Assembly (NCBI RefSeq): GCF_019249245.1
Contig: NZ_JAESDK010000023.1
Span: 1-64,000 of the forward strand
DNA: 64,000 bases
Origin: Alteromonas lipotrueiana
GTDB taxonomy: Bacteria; Pseudomonadota; Gammaproteobacteria; Enterobacterales; Alteromonadaceae
Reading direction: 5' to 3'
This document shows, piece after piece, positions 1 through 8,157 of this stretch (position 1 is the first letter of the stretch; every line of letters starts with the position of its first letter). A model generated the notes under the pieces. The model searched no databases. It was not told the DNA's origin and was given only the letters and a program-made list of their open reading frames with translations. The translations under genes and the position numbers were made by a program.

Positions 1-163
1 GATATGACGCCTACTGAGTATAGAAGCGCTGCCTGAATATTCTACGAAATAACTGTGTTATTAATGGGGTATTTACATAGCGTATCCAGGGTGGTTGAGA
101 TGCTAGAAAACCAGGAAAAGAAACGACAAGCATTGTACGCTATCGCCCCAAAATGCTTTCCAT

Positions 164-652
164 TTAACTTGTGGGCTGCAGCTTATCTAGACGCATGCAG
201 TGCTTAGTTACCCAGATCTCTTTATCAGCCGAATATCGGTTTCTTATATTCCAGTCTGGCTTAAGGTGTTTGATCATTTTTTGCTCCAGGCTTTTGCTAA
301 TATTAAGTTCCCCCATATCAGGTATATTGACGTAAGGGCAAACTGCAACCCACATTGCCAGCTCTGAACCTTCCCTAAGAGCCTCAGCAAGTTTGTCGTA
401 TATATGGTGCACAACATAACCTTTGCTAAGCCATCGGCTTTTCAGGGTATATGTGAACTCCCCTATATAGACGATCTCTTCATCTCTAGATATGAAATAA
501 AGGGTTTCACCAATTTTTTCATATCGTGCATCTCTCAAATTGAGCAAAATTTCAGAAACCCAAGTCTTTAACTGACACGGGGTATCCGCAAAAGAAAAAT
601 TCCCAATTTTTAGGTATTCGAATCCGAGCAAGTATTTTTTTGTGCGATCCAT
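164..652 (-). CDS. GIY-YIG-like nuclease-fold protein
   Basis: A 162-residue protein with no signal peptide. Residues 51-64 read LYF...YIG with the spacing of the GIY-YIG core, followed by Arg73 in a KSRW context. Glu123 then begins an E-x(8)-P-x-x-N pattern (LEQ...LKPDWN), the usual end of a GIY-YIG domain. The first motif is LYF rather than GIY, so this is a divergent member and nuclease activity is not assured. I infer a DNA- or RNA-cleaving or binding domain of unknown target. It stands alone, with no restriction or mobile-element partner visible, although its left flank is cut by the window edge. The ATG at 652 gives the whole domain. Confidence 0.6.
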   Translation of the reverse strand: MDRTKKYLLGFEYLKIGNFSFADTPCQLKTWVSEILLNLRDARYEKIGETLYFISRDEEIVYIGEFTYTLKSRWLSKGYVVHHIYDKLAEALREGSELAMWVAVCPYVNIPDMGELNISKSLEQKMIKHLKPDWNIRNRYSADKEIWVTKHCMRLDKLQPTS

Positions 653-998
653 GCATTCGTCCTTAATTTACTACTAGTCAAGATAACTGCTTATAAAGTA
701 ATTCATACTAGCAAATTCTTCAAAAGTGAATAGCTAATAGGACAGTCACTTGCTTTAAGTTGCCCTATTCAGTGTTTCTCAGTGACTGTCCTATGCGTAA
801 CTATGCGTAACTATGCGAAATGCGTACTATCAAACCATGGGTGATTGTTTTCAGTGCTCGTTACGCCATACTAAATGAGTCTGTTTTCCTACCTATAAAT
901 AGGTTCATAAAATAGCGAATGTCTATACTTTGAAAAATTCAAATCAAGCTGATATACAACTGACGTCAGGACTTTTTAATAAGCCAATCGGCGTTAAT
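653..998. other. Intergenic stretch with inverted and tandem repeats
   Basis: No gene seen. The stretch contains the inverted repeat described separately, a short 10-bp tandem repeat, and a perfect 10-bp palindrome CTGACGTCAG at 960-969 just past the stop of the leftward gene at 999. It presumably also holds the promoter of the leftward gene at 652. Confidence 0.5.
738..820. repeat. 13-bp inverted repeat followed by a 10-bp tandem repeat
   Basis: TAGGACAGTCACT at 738-750 is perfectly inverted as AGTGACTGTCCTA at 781-793, with a 30-bp loop. It is followed at once by CTATGCGTAA repeated at 791-800 and 801-810, and a partial third copy from 811. There is no T-tract typical of a terminator, so a REP-like or miniature mobile-element remnant is as likely. 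Its identity is not established. Confidence 0.6.
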
Positions 999-1652
999 CT
1001 AGGGCTTACTATTGAATATGACTTTCATTTGGTTGGCGAAAGCCACAAACTTTTCTTTAATCGTCTTTTTCACCTTTATGTCCAGACCACCAAACATGAC
1101 TAAGCCTTCTACTGTAATGGTGGGAGCTTGACGCGAAGCAATAGACGGGGCTGTATTATCTATTCCCCCTAATATACAGAAGGCTTTTGATACCACATTA
1201 ATATCTTCAGGCACATAAATGTCGTTGCCGCCAAATAAACACAACACTTTAATTGTTACATTTGGCGAGGTGAAAATGGCATCAGTGAAATCAATATCTG
1301 CCCCGCCGAACAAAGTTAAAATGCGTATTTCTTTTGCGACTTGCCATTGTCCGCTACGATTAGAGCCGCCTAAAATATTAATGATATTGTCAGTTTTAGG
1401 AGTATCACGATTATTTGTATAATTAATGTTCAGGTGCCGTTCTTTTTCAGAAGCAAACTGAGAGTCAGTACTTTTGTTCAGGTCAGCGACTAACCCCATA
1501 GTAGTTTGATGATCCTGACTGGCGATAGCTTCATCTAGTCGGCGTTCAAAGGCTTCTGCCGAAATTACTCCATGACTATAATTGAATATAAGAACATCGA
1601 TAACTTCTTCACGAACTTGCTCTATTGGTCTGTCTTCCAACTTAACTGACAT
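999..1652 (-). CDS. DUF1707/LiaF-like envelope-response domain protein
   Basis: A 217-residue protein. The N-terminal 60 residues (EDRPIEQVREEVIDVLIFNY...ISAEAFERRLDEA) match the DUF1707/SHOCT-like helical domain, in which short proteins are described as having an N-terminal region that senses or oligomerises. The C-terminal half (about 85-205) carries repeated glycine-rich turns (LGGSNR, FGGADIDF, FGGNDIYVP, LGGIDN, FGGLDIKV) typical of the beta-helical LiaF C-terminal domain. In Firmicutes LiaF represses a cell-envelope stress system. No histidine kinase or response regulator lies nearby, so the role here is inferred only as envelope-associated. No transmembrane segment is evident, unlike classical LiaF. 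Confidence 0.75.
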   Translation of the reverse strand: MSVKLEDRPIEQVREEVIDVLIFNYSHGVISAEAFERRLDEAIASQDHQTTMGLVADLNKSTDSQFASEKERHLNINYTNNRDTPKTDNIINILGGSNRSGQWQVAKEIRILTLFGGADIDFTDAIFTSPNVTIKVLCLFGGNDIYVPEDINVVSKAFCILGGIDNTAPSIASRQAPTITVEGLVMFGGLDIKVKKTIKEKFVAFANQMKVIFNSKP

Positions 1653-2029
1653 ACTATTTGCCCCATCACTGTTAACAATTCAATAACATGTAGCAGGCAT
1701 TATGCCAAATGAATTTACTATATATTACATATAGTTGGGGTATTCAGCTCTACTTAAAGTTAGCTAAACCCATAAATATTAGTGGTTTTGACGGGGTAAT
1801 CATCAGACTGACCGCTATCCCCTTCGCAATGGGGTAGCAAAAGTCTAACCAGTACTTTTTTGCGATTGTTGGCCTGAAGGCCAGGCACAACTACACCTGC
1901 TTACGTTTTGCTAAAGCGCTAAGTGGATTTTAAAAGTTTGGCGAGAAAAACAATTTGTAAATGGCGAGAAGACTGGGGCCCAACATAGAAAAAGCGGACT
2001 ATTTACTGTCCGCTTTTCTTCCCTGCTAC
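1653..2029. other. Intergenic stretch with hairpins
   Basis: No gene seen. It holds the upstream region of the leftward gene at 1652, a hairpin at 1814-1838 (GCTAtCCCC...GGGGTAGC), a shorter palindrome TGGCCT-GA-AGGCCA at 1870-1883, and the terminator of the leftward pigment operon at 1988-2020. Confidence 0.5.
1988..2020 (-). terminator. Rho-independent terminator of the operon ending at 2030
   Basis: AAAAGCGGAC and GTCCGCTTTT pair across an 8-base loop about 10 bp past the stop codon at 2030. Read leftward, the stem is followed by a T-rich run, as expected for the end of the aryl polyene operon. Confidence 0.75.
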
Positions 2030-2842
2030 CTAAAATGTATAATCAGGTATGGGTTCGTTAAACATCCCTTTTTGATACTGCTCGGCAGCCTCCTCGGGCA
2101 GTTCGTCAAGATTTGATTCTGCATACCGACGTAACTTTCTGAATTCGCCGTTGTCTTCAATTTCACGTAAAACATCTCGGTAACGAGCCATTTTGCTGCG
2201 TCCAATCGCGTTGGTCAGCCAGGCAAAAGTGTCGACCTGATTCTTCTTTACTTCCTTGTAGTGGGTTAGCAAGATTTCTGCAGCGATATCACCCAATATT
2301 TCGCTGCGAAGCTCTCTTGAAGCCATTTCTCTGGCAGCTTGCTTAAGGTTGCTAAGATCTCCGGCCAACATCTTTTGTTTCAGACGACTGATGACTTCAG
2401 CGTCAGTATCTTTTGTGTATAAGCCTTCAGGTAACGCGTATCCACCCGCGACATATTGCTCACCTTCTGCCCCCGGCAACTCATCCAGCGCGGTATCTGC
2501 ATGACGTTCGAGCTTATCGTTTTGGGCGTGTTCAACCACCTCAGATAATACATTGTAGTAGCGTCCATTTTCAGAGGCGCCTATAGCACGGGCCAGCCAC
2601 GCCAGCGAATCTATGTCTGAGCGCACCGCATCCGGGTACTTTTTTAACAGTATTTCAGCGCCAATATCCAATAATTCCGGCTCTGATATTTCACTATTAT
2701 AAATCTGTTTTGAGGCAGATTTTAACTGTGTCATATCCCCAGAAAGCAACATATCGGCCAGCTTCTGTTCTTCGGGCTCTAACTTTGCCACTGCATTAAA
2801 TGCCAACATCAACGCCATTGCGCCGGTAGATAAGTATCTCAT
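2030..2842 (-). CDS. Secreted protein with two tandem ~105-residue helical repeats
   Basis: A 270-residue protein of unknown function. Residues 1-19 form a signal peptide (hydrophobic core, AVA-K). Residues about 29-133 and 156-259 are two copies of one unit. Each carries a short GD-x-x-x-LK-x-A start, GAEILL/AAEILL, AWL-x-x-AIG-x-S with RY-x-x-VL-x-E, and ends LDELP-x-A-x-EQY-x-x-G. The composition is helical and charged, recalling HEAT-like periplasmic scaffolds, but I do not recognise a family. It begins 37 bp past the ketoreductase stop, with a good ribosome site (AAGGA) before ATG 2842 and a terminator just after. It is therefore probably the last gene of pigment operon B. Confidence 0.65.
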   Translation of the reverse strand: MRYLSTGAMALMLAFNAVAKLEPEEQKLADMLLSGDMTQLKSASKQIYNSEISEPELLDIGAEILLKKYPDAVRSDIDSLAWLARAIGASENGRYYNVLSEVVEHAQNDKLERHADTALDELPGAEGEQYVAGGYALPEGLYTKDTDAEVISRLKQKMLAGDLSNLKQAAREMASRELRSEILGDIAAEILLTHYKEVKKNQVDTFAWLTNAIGRSKMARYRDVLREIEDNGEFRKLRRYAESNLDELPEEAAEQYQKGMFNEPIPDYTF

Positions 2843-2879
2843 TTAAATTTCCTTATGTTGAGATGAGTTGAAGTTGCCG

Positions 2880-3611
2880 CTAGTACATACCGCCATTAAC
2901 ACTAATTACCTGACGGGAAATATAGCGGGCTTCGTCTGAAACCAGAAAACCTATAGTATTGGCTACATCTTCCACATGCCCGAAGGTACCAAGTGGGATC
3001 ATTTTTTTCGCTTCATCTGCAACAGCACCTTCAATCATGCCTGTTTCGATAACACCTGGCGCCACGCAGTTAACTGTAATTTTACGTTTGCCCAACTCGA
3101 TTGCCAACGATTTGGTCGCACCTACAATGCCCGCTTTAGACGCACTGTAATTGGTTTGCCCACGATTTCCCATAAGACCCGAAACAGAAGACAATGTTAC
3201 TATTCGGCCGCCTTGGCGCAGTCGAATCATTGGCATAATGGCAGGATGCAAAACATTATAAAAACCGTCGAGATTAGTATGAACCACCCCATCCCACTCT
3301 TCGCCGGTCATGGCCGGAAACGCTGTGTCGCGAGTCACCCCTGCATTACACACTACACCGTAATAAGCCCCGTTTTGTTCAATATCAGTCTCAATTGCTT
3401 CGCGCGTACCTTCCCGGTCGGCAATATCGAATTGCAGCGCCACCGCAGTGCCACCGTCAGTCTGGATATCATCAACCACTTTGGCGGCCTCGCGCTTACC
3501 GCTGCGATAATGCACGGCTACTGCAAAGCCCTGAGCTGCCATTTTATAGGCTGTGGCTTTGCCAATACCGCTACTTGCTCCTGTGACAAGAATTCTTTTT
3601 TGGGCAGACAT
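2880..3611 (-). CDS. 3-oxoacyl-ACP reductase (FabG/ApeQ-like)
   Basis: A 243-residue short-chain dehydrogenase that should reduce the beta-keto group with NAD(P)H in each polyene elongation cycle. The cofactor loop GASSGIG is at 11-17, CNAG at 88-91, the serine pair at 141-142, and the catalytic YxxxK at Tyr155/Lys159 in YSASK. The C-terminus SVNGGMY is typical of FabG. I take ATG 3611, not an upstream codon at 3641, because AAGGAC lies 3 bp before it and because 3641 would overlap the exporter gene ending at 3619. The gene follows the MMPL exporter by 7 bp and belongs to operon B. APE clusters carry one dedicated ketoreductase (ApeQ). Confidence 0.9.
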   Translation of the reverse strand: MSAQKRILVTGASSGIGKATAYKMAAQGFAVAVHYRSGKREAAKVVDDIQTDGGTAVALQFDIADREGTREAIETDIEQNGAYYGVVCNAGVTRDTAFPAMTGEEWDGVVHTNLDGFYNVLHPAIMPMIRLRQGGRIVTLSSVSGLMGNRGQTNYSASKAGIVGATKSLAIELGKRKITVNCVAPGVIETGMIEGAVADEAKKMIPLGTFGHVEDVANTIGFLVSDEARYISRQVISVNGGMY

Positions 3612-3618
3612 AAAGTCC

Positions 3619-5913
3619 TTATTCCTTTTGTTCAGGCTCACCGTTAAACAGGCTTATTGCCGCAATAAAATTAATTGTGTTGCCAATCAGAATGATGCTA
3701 CCAAAAGCCTGAACTACCGGCATTGCACTGAATGCGAGCAAACCGAAAGAAAGCAAACTCGTAACCGCTGAAAGCAGTATGGCTTGTTGGGTTGTTTCTG
3801 GTTGTGCAGTCATTTCCCGGGCGAAAATAACGTAATCCATTCCCAGTCCTAACACCAAAAACAGCGCCATAATATGAAAGACATTGAGTGCCTGTCCAGA
3901 GGCCGCCACCAGCGCCACAGCAATTAAACTGGCAGATGCCGGTATAAGCAACAGCAGCGCCGCAGACGCACTGCGGTACCACATTGCCAGCAGCACACTG
4001 ACAAGGCCATAGGCAATCAGCAACAGGGTAGCCCCGCTCTTACGCTGTGACTTGAGTGCTCGGGTTGCATCACCCAGCGTATTCATATATTCAATGGCAG
4101 GAATAGCCTCGGCTGCGGCGGCAAGCGCTTTTAAATCACTATTTTTGCGAATTAAGGCAAAGCTGTAAATTTGCCCGACTCGCTCGCTTAACAAAGGCGG
4201 CAAAGCTGGAACCTGCTGCGCCAGTGTAGAGAAATGCAGTACCTTACCCTCTGCTGCATGATAAGCCGCCTTTACCGGTGCCAAGGATGCAGCAGGCAAG
4301 CCCAGAGCAGATGCAAATACGTCGAGGGCGCCGCCATCCGCATATATTGTTGCCTGCAGCTCGTAGTTGCGTTTTTGATCTTCGGGAGAGGCAAGCCAGT
4401 CTGAAATGCCGGTCACCATTTCACGGCTCGCACCCGGGAAATCATACAAAGCATCGAACGCGTCATATATGTGCTGCGGGTGTTGCCCGCGAATAAGCAA
4501 ATAACGTCCGGGTTCATATACCTGGGTAAGTGCCGATACGGCTTGCTCCTGTTCAAGTAAAGCCGGAGACACGTGAAAGAAACGTCGGGGATCATCGTTT
4601 ACATTAACACTGCCCACCAAAAGGTACACCACACTGATACCCGCCAACCCCAACCCAAAGGCGGTGAGTACGCGCGGACGACGTGCAAATACGTTTTGCC
4701 AGCCACGAATGACCGACTTCAACATAGTTTGTCTGGCTTCGATAGGACGACGTACCACCAGCGGTCCAAGAATCATCACACTAAGCCAGGCCATGGCCAA
4801 TCCTGAACACGAAAATAATGCGATTTTTTTTAGGATGGTGAGATTGGCCAGGCTTAAAGCCCCATAGCCAACCAGCGAAGTAATGACGCTAAGTAACATA
4901 GCGCGGCGCAATACATTATCAGAGTGGCCCTTACGCGATTCAGACGCATTTTTACCTGACAAAAAGTGGTAAAAATAATGCAATGAATAATCGACCACAA
5001 TGCCAATCAGGCTGGCGCCAAACACAATAGTGAGTACGTGTACCGACCCAAAGACCCAGATGCTGGCCAGCACCCCAAAGCCGACACCGGCGGCAATAGA
5101 GCCCACCGCTAATGTTAAGGGCAACAACGAGCGAAACACCAGTAGCATTAATACCAGCACGCCAATACCCGATCCGATGGCAATCAGCTGAATATCTGCT
5201 TTGGCCGACTGTGCCGAGTCCACGGCAAAAAAGAACATACCGGAGTGCAGTACGGTTACATCAAATTTGTGGCTTGTACTTTGTTCGGCCGCTTTTATTT
5301 GCTCGTACAGGCTAAACTGCTGTGCCATGTTGTCGGGAAAATCGGTGAAGGTTACCGCAAATGACACTACCGACTCCCCCTTCTCGGTGACCCGGTCAGC
5401 TGTTTCAATACCGCCTGACATAGCCAGCAGGTAGTCAGAAAACCAGCCCAGAGGATCGTCTTCAAATGGGATCAGCCTAACGCCATCCCCCAGCTGATAT
5501 AATTTTCGTTGAGCCTCGCCAGCCAATTGCTCTGCATTTTTGTTTTTTAGTGCTTTATGCTGAGCTTCAGTAAGAAAATTAAACCGGTAAGGCGTGACTA
5601 TCGGTAGATAATCATTCAGTAAACGCTCGTTTTTTACAGCGGCAAGGCCAGGCAACTCGTCAAGGGAGGTTTGCAGCGCGTTCACCGCATTATGGGTACT
5701 GCGCTTGTCGGTGCCCTTTACCACCACCGTAAAACGCTGGCTGATATCGTTGGCAAGACTATCCAATGCGTATTGAAGACCCGGGTCTTTGACTTTTTCA
5801 GGGTTCAGGTCATTGATGTTTGTATCAATCTGAATTGCCTGCGGGTTAAGTGTGGCGAACAGTACGCCGGCAACGATGAAAAAAACAAAGCACAACCGAA
5901 CAAGAAACATCAT
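3619..5913 (-). CDS. MMPL/RND-type exporter (ApeM-like)
   Basis: A 764-residue inner-membrane transporter of the MMPL branch of the RND superfamily. Two halves each hold one hydrophobic anchor (first at 1-25, second near 415-435), a large periplasmic domain (about 25-245 and 435-625), and a bundle of membrane segments (about 250-400 and 630-755). Motifs such as GIVVDYSLHYFYHF and LGLGMDYVIFAREM are the conserved membrane acidic segments of this family. In APE clusters such proteins are proposed to move the polyene lipid toward the outer membrane. Neighbours are LolA upstream (10 bp) and FabG downstream (7 bp), so cotranscription is expected. Confidence 0.87.
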   Translation of the reverse strand: MMFLVRLCFVFFIVAGVLFATLNPQAIQIDTNINDLNPEKVKDPGLQYALDSLANDISQRFTVVVKGTDKRSTHNAVNALQTSLDELPGLAAVKNERLLNDYLPIVTPYRFNFLTEAQHKALKNKNAEQLAGEAQRKLYQLGDGVRLIPFEDDPLGWFSDYLLAMSGGIETADRVTEKGESVVSFAVTFTDFPDNMAQQFSLYEQIKAAEQSTSHKFDVTVLHSGMFFFAVDSAQSAKADIQLIAIGSGIGVLVLMLLVFRSLLPLTLAVGSIAAGVGFGVLASIWVFGSVHVLTIVFGASLIGIVVDYSLHYFYHFLSGKNASESRKGHSDNVLRRAMLLSVITSLVGYGALSLANLTILKKIALFSCSGLAMAWLSVMILGPLVVRRPIEARQTMLKSVIRGWQNVFARRPRVLTAFGLGLAGISVVYLLVGSVNVNDDPRRFFHVSPALLEQEQAVSALTQVYEPGRYLLIRGQHPQHIYDAFDALYDFPGASREMVTGISDWLASPEDQKRNYELQATIYADGGALDVFASALGLPAASLAPVKAAYHAAEGKVLHFSTLAQQVPALPPLLSERVGQIYSFALIRKNSDLKALAAAAEAIPAIEYMNTLGDATRALKSQRKSGATLLLIAYGLVSVLLAMWYRSASAALLLLIPASASLIAVALVAASGQALNVFHIMALFLVLGLGMDYVIFAREMTAQPETTQQAILLSAVTSLLSFGLLAFSAMPVVQAFGSIILIGNTINFIAAISLFNGEPEQKE

Positions 5914-5922
5914 GGCCGGTAA

Positions 5923-6624
5923 TTACAAAGCATCGTAACGGGAAGGAGAACGCAGCACCTGACACCAGTTTGTTTTGTCAGAATACATTTCAAGACATTG
6001 CTCATAGGCTTTACGCTTGCCGTCGAAATTGTAGTGCTTAATCTGCTCTATTAACACCTGGGTATCCTGGCCTGTAGCGTCAGTCACCTTTATGTTTAAG
6101 GTTACCGGCGCTGTCTTATCGCCACTCTTACTGATGCGGATAGCTTCCAGACCTTTTTGCATCATTTCGCTTTCAGGTAGCAACACCAGACTTTTGGTCT
6201 CTTCCTGGCTCACTGCAAATTCTTCGGCAAAATAGCGGGTGTCTCCCTCTAACAAACGTACAAAAATATTGGACATGATATAGCGTGCCACGCCACTAAG
6301 TGGCGAAAGTGTACCGTCGTCCTGCGCTGTGAAATTATTGGTGCTGTTAACGTACAGTACGGCCTCGCTAAACGGCGTACTGGTATGCCAGACAAGCCCC
6401 AAATCACAGGCGTAAAAAAAATCGCCAGACGAGCTTAGCGCAGCGGGAAGACCCTTCACGGCTTTTTGTTGTTTAAAATGACCTGAAAAATAACAGTTAG
6501 ACGGAAATAAGCCTGACAACAGAGACTCTTCGCTTGCCTCGGTTTGCCCTGCCATAGCCGCAGTACTCGCCAAAACAGCGACCATCCATAACGCAGTAAG
6601 CCATTTCAAAGATGTTTTTTTCAT
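5923..6624 (-). CDS. LolA-like outer-membrane lipoprotein carrier (ApeL-like)
   Basis: A 233-residue periplasmic protein with a signal peptide ending near residue 25 (STAAMA-GQ). The mature part resembles LolA: GHFKQQK, a strand reading SSGDFFYACDLGLVWHTSTPF like the LolA G-x-F/L-W-x-x-x-x-P core, then VLLPESEMMQKGLEAIRI. LolA carries lipoproteins across the periplasm. The copies in APE clusters are thought to carry the polyene lipid together with the MMPL exporter encoded next. The ATG at 6624 overlaps the thioesterase stop by 4 bp (ATGA), a sign of coupling. It is diverged from housekeeping LolA, as cluster copies usually are. Confidence 0.8.
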   Translation of the reverse strand: MKKTSLKWLTALWMVAVLASTAAMAGQTEASEESLLSGLFPSNCYFSGHFKQQKAVKGLPAALSSSGDFFYACDLGLVWHTSTPFSEAVLYVNSTNNFTAQDDGTLSPLSGVARYIMSNIFVRLLEGDTRYFAEEFAVSQEETKSLVLLPESEMMQKGLEAIRISKSGDKTAPVTLNIKVTDATGQDTQVLIEQIKHYNFDGKRKAYEQCLEMYSDKTNWCQVLRSPSRYDAL

Positions 6625-7037
6625 TTTTTACTTATCCATGCGGCTACCGCATCGGTGAGAAAAGCAGGTGACTCGTATTGCGTAATTTGCTCGGGCATGG
6701 CCACGGCAAACTGGGTAGTTTTTGCTTTAGTAAAAATCTCACCTGTCTTTCGGTCTTTAATGACATAGCTGATTTTTAAGCGATTTTCCCACTCAGTCAA
6801 CCACGACTCCACCACCACCTTTTGTTCAAACAACAAAGGTTTGATGTATTTCACCTGAATATCGACAATGGGGAAAAAGAAACCCTGCTGCTCCATTACG
6901 CTGTAAGGACAGCCTATTTCAGACAGCAATGCACATCGCGCCATTTCAATATATTTAGGATAATTACCGTGCCAGACCACACGGTAAGCATCCACATCGA
7001 AAAACGGTATGTCGATATCTAAATAGGTTTTTTTCAT
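6621..7037 (-). CDS. YbgC-like acyl-thioesterase (ApeK-like)
   Basis: A 138-residue single hotdog-fold thioesterase of the 4HBT/YbgC group. The signature FFDVDAYRVVWHGNYPKYIEMAR includes the catalytic-type aspartate and the V-x-H-x-x-Y-x-x-x-x-E-x-AR pattern. It probably hydrolyses an acyl-ACP or acyl-CoA thioester, either editing stalled chains or releasing the polyene. APE clusters have one such enzyme (ApeK). It lies 5 bp after the ACP gene and overlaps the LolA gene by 4 bp. Confidence 0.85.
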   Translation of the reverse strand: MKKTYLDIDIPFFDVDAYRVVWHGNYPKYIEMARCALLSEIGCPYSVMEQQGFFFPIVDIQVKYIKPLLFEQKVVVESWLTEWENRLKISYVIKDRKTGEIFTKAKTTQFAVAMPEQITQYESPAFLTDAVAAWISKK

Positions 7038-7042
7038 CAGGG

Positions 7043-7297
7043 TTACGCTTTTGCAGAAAGCCCGGCAAATACGTCTACCACGTCGCCGATGGTTCTTACC
7101 TGCTTAAACTGAGAAGGCGTGATTTCTACATTAGTTGTTTTTTTCAGGTCCACCAGCAAATCAACCGCATCAATGCTGTCAATGTCCAAATCTTCATACA
7201 GGCGTGCTTCAGGTACAATCTGGGCAGGATCCAGCTCAAACAGATCGACCAGAATTTCTCTGACCTTTGCAAGAATGCTTTGTTTTTCTTCGTTCAT
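7043..7297 (-). CDS. Acyl carrier protein (second ACP of the cluster)
   Basis: An 84-residue acidic carrier protein. Ser41 in DIDSIDAVDL is the phosphopantetheine attachment site, in the usual DSL/DSI context, followed by the helix II acidic patch. It should carry starter or intermediate acyl groups and be activated by the transferase encoded at 19120. APE systems usually have two ACPs (ApeE and ApeF), and the other copy is at 18766. A good ribosome site (AGGGAAT) precedes ATG 7297. It lies 11 bp after the PlsC-like acyltransferase gene. Confidence 0.92.
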   Translation of the reverse strand: MNEEKQSILAKVREILVDLFELDPAQIVPEARLYEDLDIDSIDAVDLLVDLKKTTNVEITPSQFKQVRTIGDVVDVFAGLSAKA

Positions 7298-7308
7298 AAT
7301 GTATTCCC

Positions 7309-8157
7309 TTAATGTGTCTTTAGTTCTGCCGGTGGAACCGGCGTATCTGTTGAAAGCTGCTTTTTGTAATAGTTTTCCAGATACTGTGTGAGGTGTCTGT
7401 ACTGCTTAGGTCGTGGTAACGTCCTGTCAATGCACTCCTCCAGCGCCAGTAAATTTCCTGAGCGCAAGGTAAATTCCGGAGTGCCTTGAGGAATATTATA
7501 CCACTTATCGCCTTTTTTTAGCGCGCGGGGGTAGCATTCAATTACCACAGGCATAATAGAAGCATTTACCGCCACCGCCATATTTGCTGCGCCTCGCTTA
7601 AATCGCAACACATTGTCTTCTTTGGTACGAGTACCTTCAGGAAAAATAAGAATATTTTCTCCTGCCTTTAATCGGGCAGCCGCCATGGGTAAAAGCTGTT
7701 CTGCATGATTAGGAATAAAGCCTGCCTGCCGCGCTACTGCGCCGGTGAAAAAATTATCCCAAACTGCGCTTTTGACAAAGCAGCACATCTGCTTGTTCAC
7801 CGCCAGCAACAGCACCACGTCAATCAGTGAAGGGTGATTTGCAATAACAATGTGACCCGGGCTAACCGCATGCATCGACTCAACATCAAAGTGATATCGG
7901 ATTAACTTAAAAAAGCGCAAAATGCGGATGAAATTCAGGCAGCCTTTATGGATACACCAACGAATCATCCGCTGTTTTTTTGCCGGTGAAATGAAACTCA
8001 CCGGGCTCAGCAATCTGAAAAATATACCAACCAGAACGGCACCTGTGCCAAATAACACATAACAGGCGCTGGCGATGAAAATTCGCAAAAACCGACGAAG
8101 TCTGAAAGGTGGCTTACTGATTTTTTTATTTTGTTGAGAGTGCACCGTTTCAGTCAC
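7309..8157 (-). CDS. PlsC-like 1-acyl-glycerophosphate acyltransferase
   Basis: A 282-residue membrane-associated acyltransferase. An N-terminal hydrophobic segment lies at about 25-55. The HX4D box is seen as NHPSLID, and the substrate/phosphate motif as FPEGTRTKED, both diagnostic of the PlsC/AGPAT family. Homologues in APE clusters are proposed to attach the polyene acyl chain to a glycerolipid-type anchor. It overlaps the chorismatase-like gene by 8 bp and precedes the ACP by 11 bp, so it probably uses that ACP's product. The actual acceptor is unknown. Confidence 0.85.
   Translation of the reverse strand: MTETVHSQQNKKISKPPFRLRRFLRIFIASACYVLFGTGAVLVGIFFRLLSPVSFISPAKKQRMIRWCIHKGCLNFIRILRFFKLIRYHFDVESMHAVSPGHIVIANHPSLIDVVLLLAVNKQMCCFVKSAVWDNFFTGAVARQAGFIPNHAEQLLPMAAARLKAGENILIFPEGTRTKEDNVLRFKRGAANMAVAVNASIMPVVIECYPRALKKGDKWYNIPQGTPEFTLRSGNLLALEECIDRTLPRPKQYRHLTQYLENYYKKQLSTDTPVPPAELKTH

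Noticed and set aside
1870-1883. TGGCCT-GA-AGGCCA palindrome as a terminator
   Set aside because: The loop is 2 bases and there is no T-tract. It is far from a stop codon, so it is not counted as a terminator.
2976-3647. Rightward 223-codon frame opposite the ketoreductase
   Set aside because: It is antisense to a well-supported FabG gene, is cysteine- and histidine-rich with no family resemblance, and has no ribosome site.
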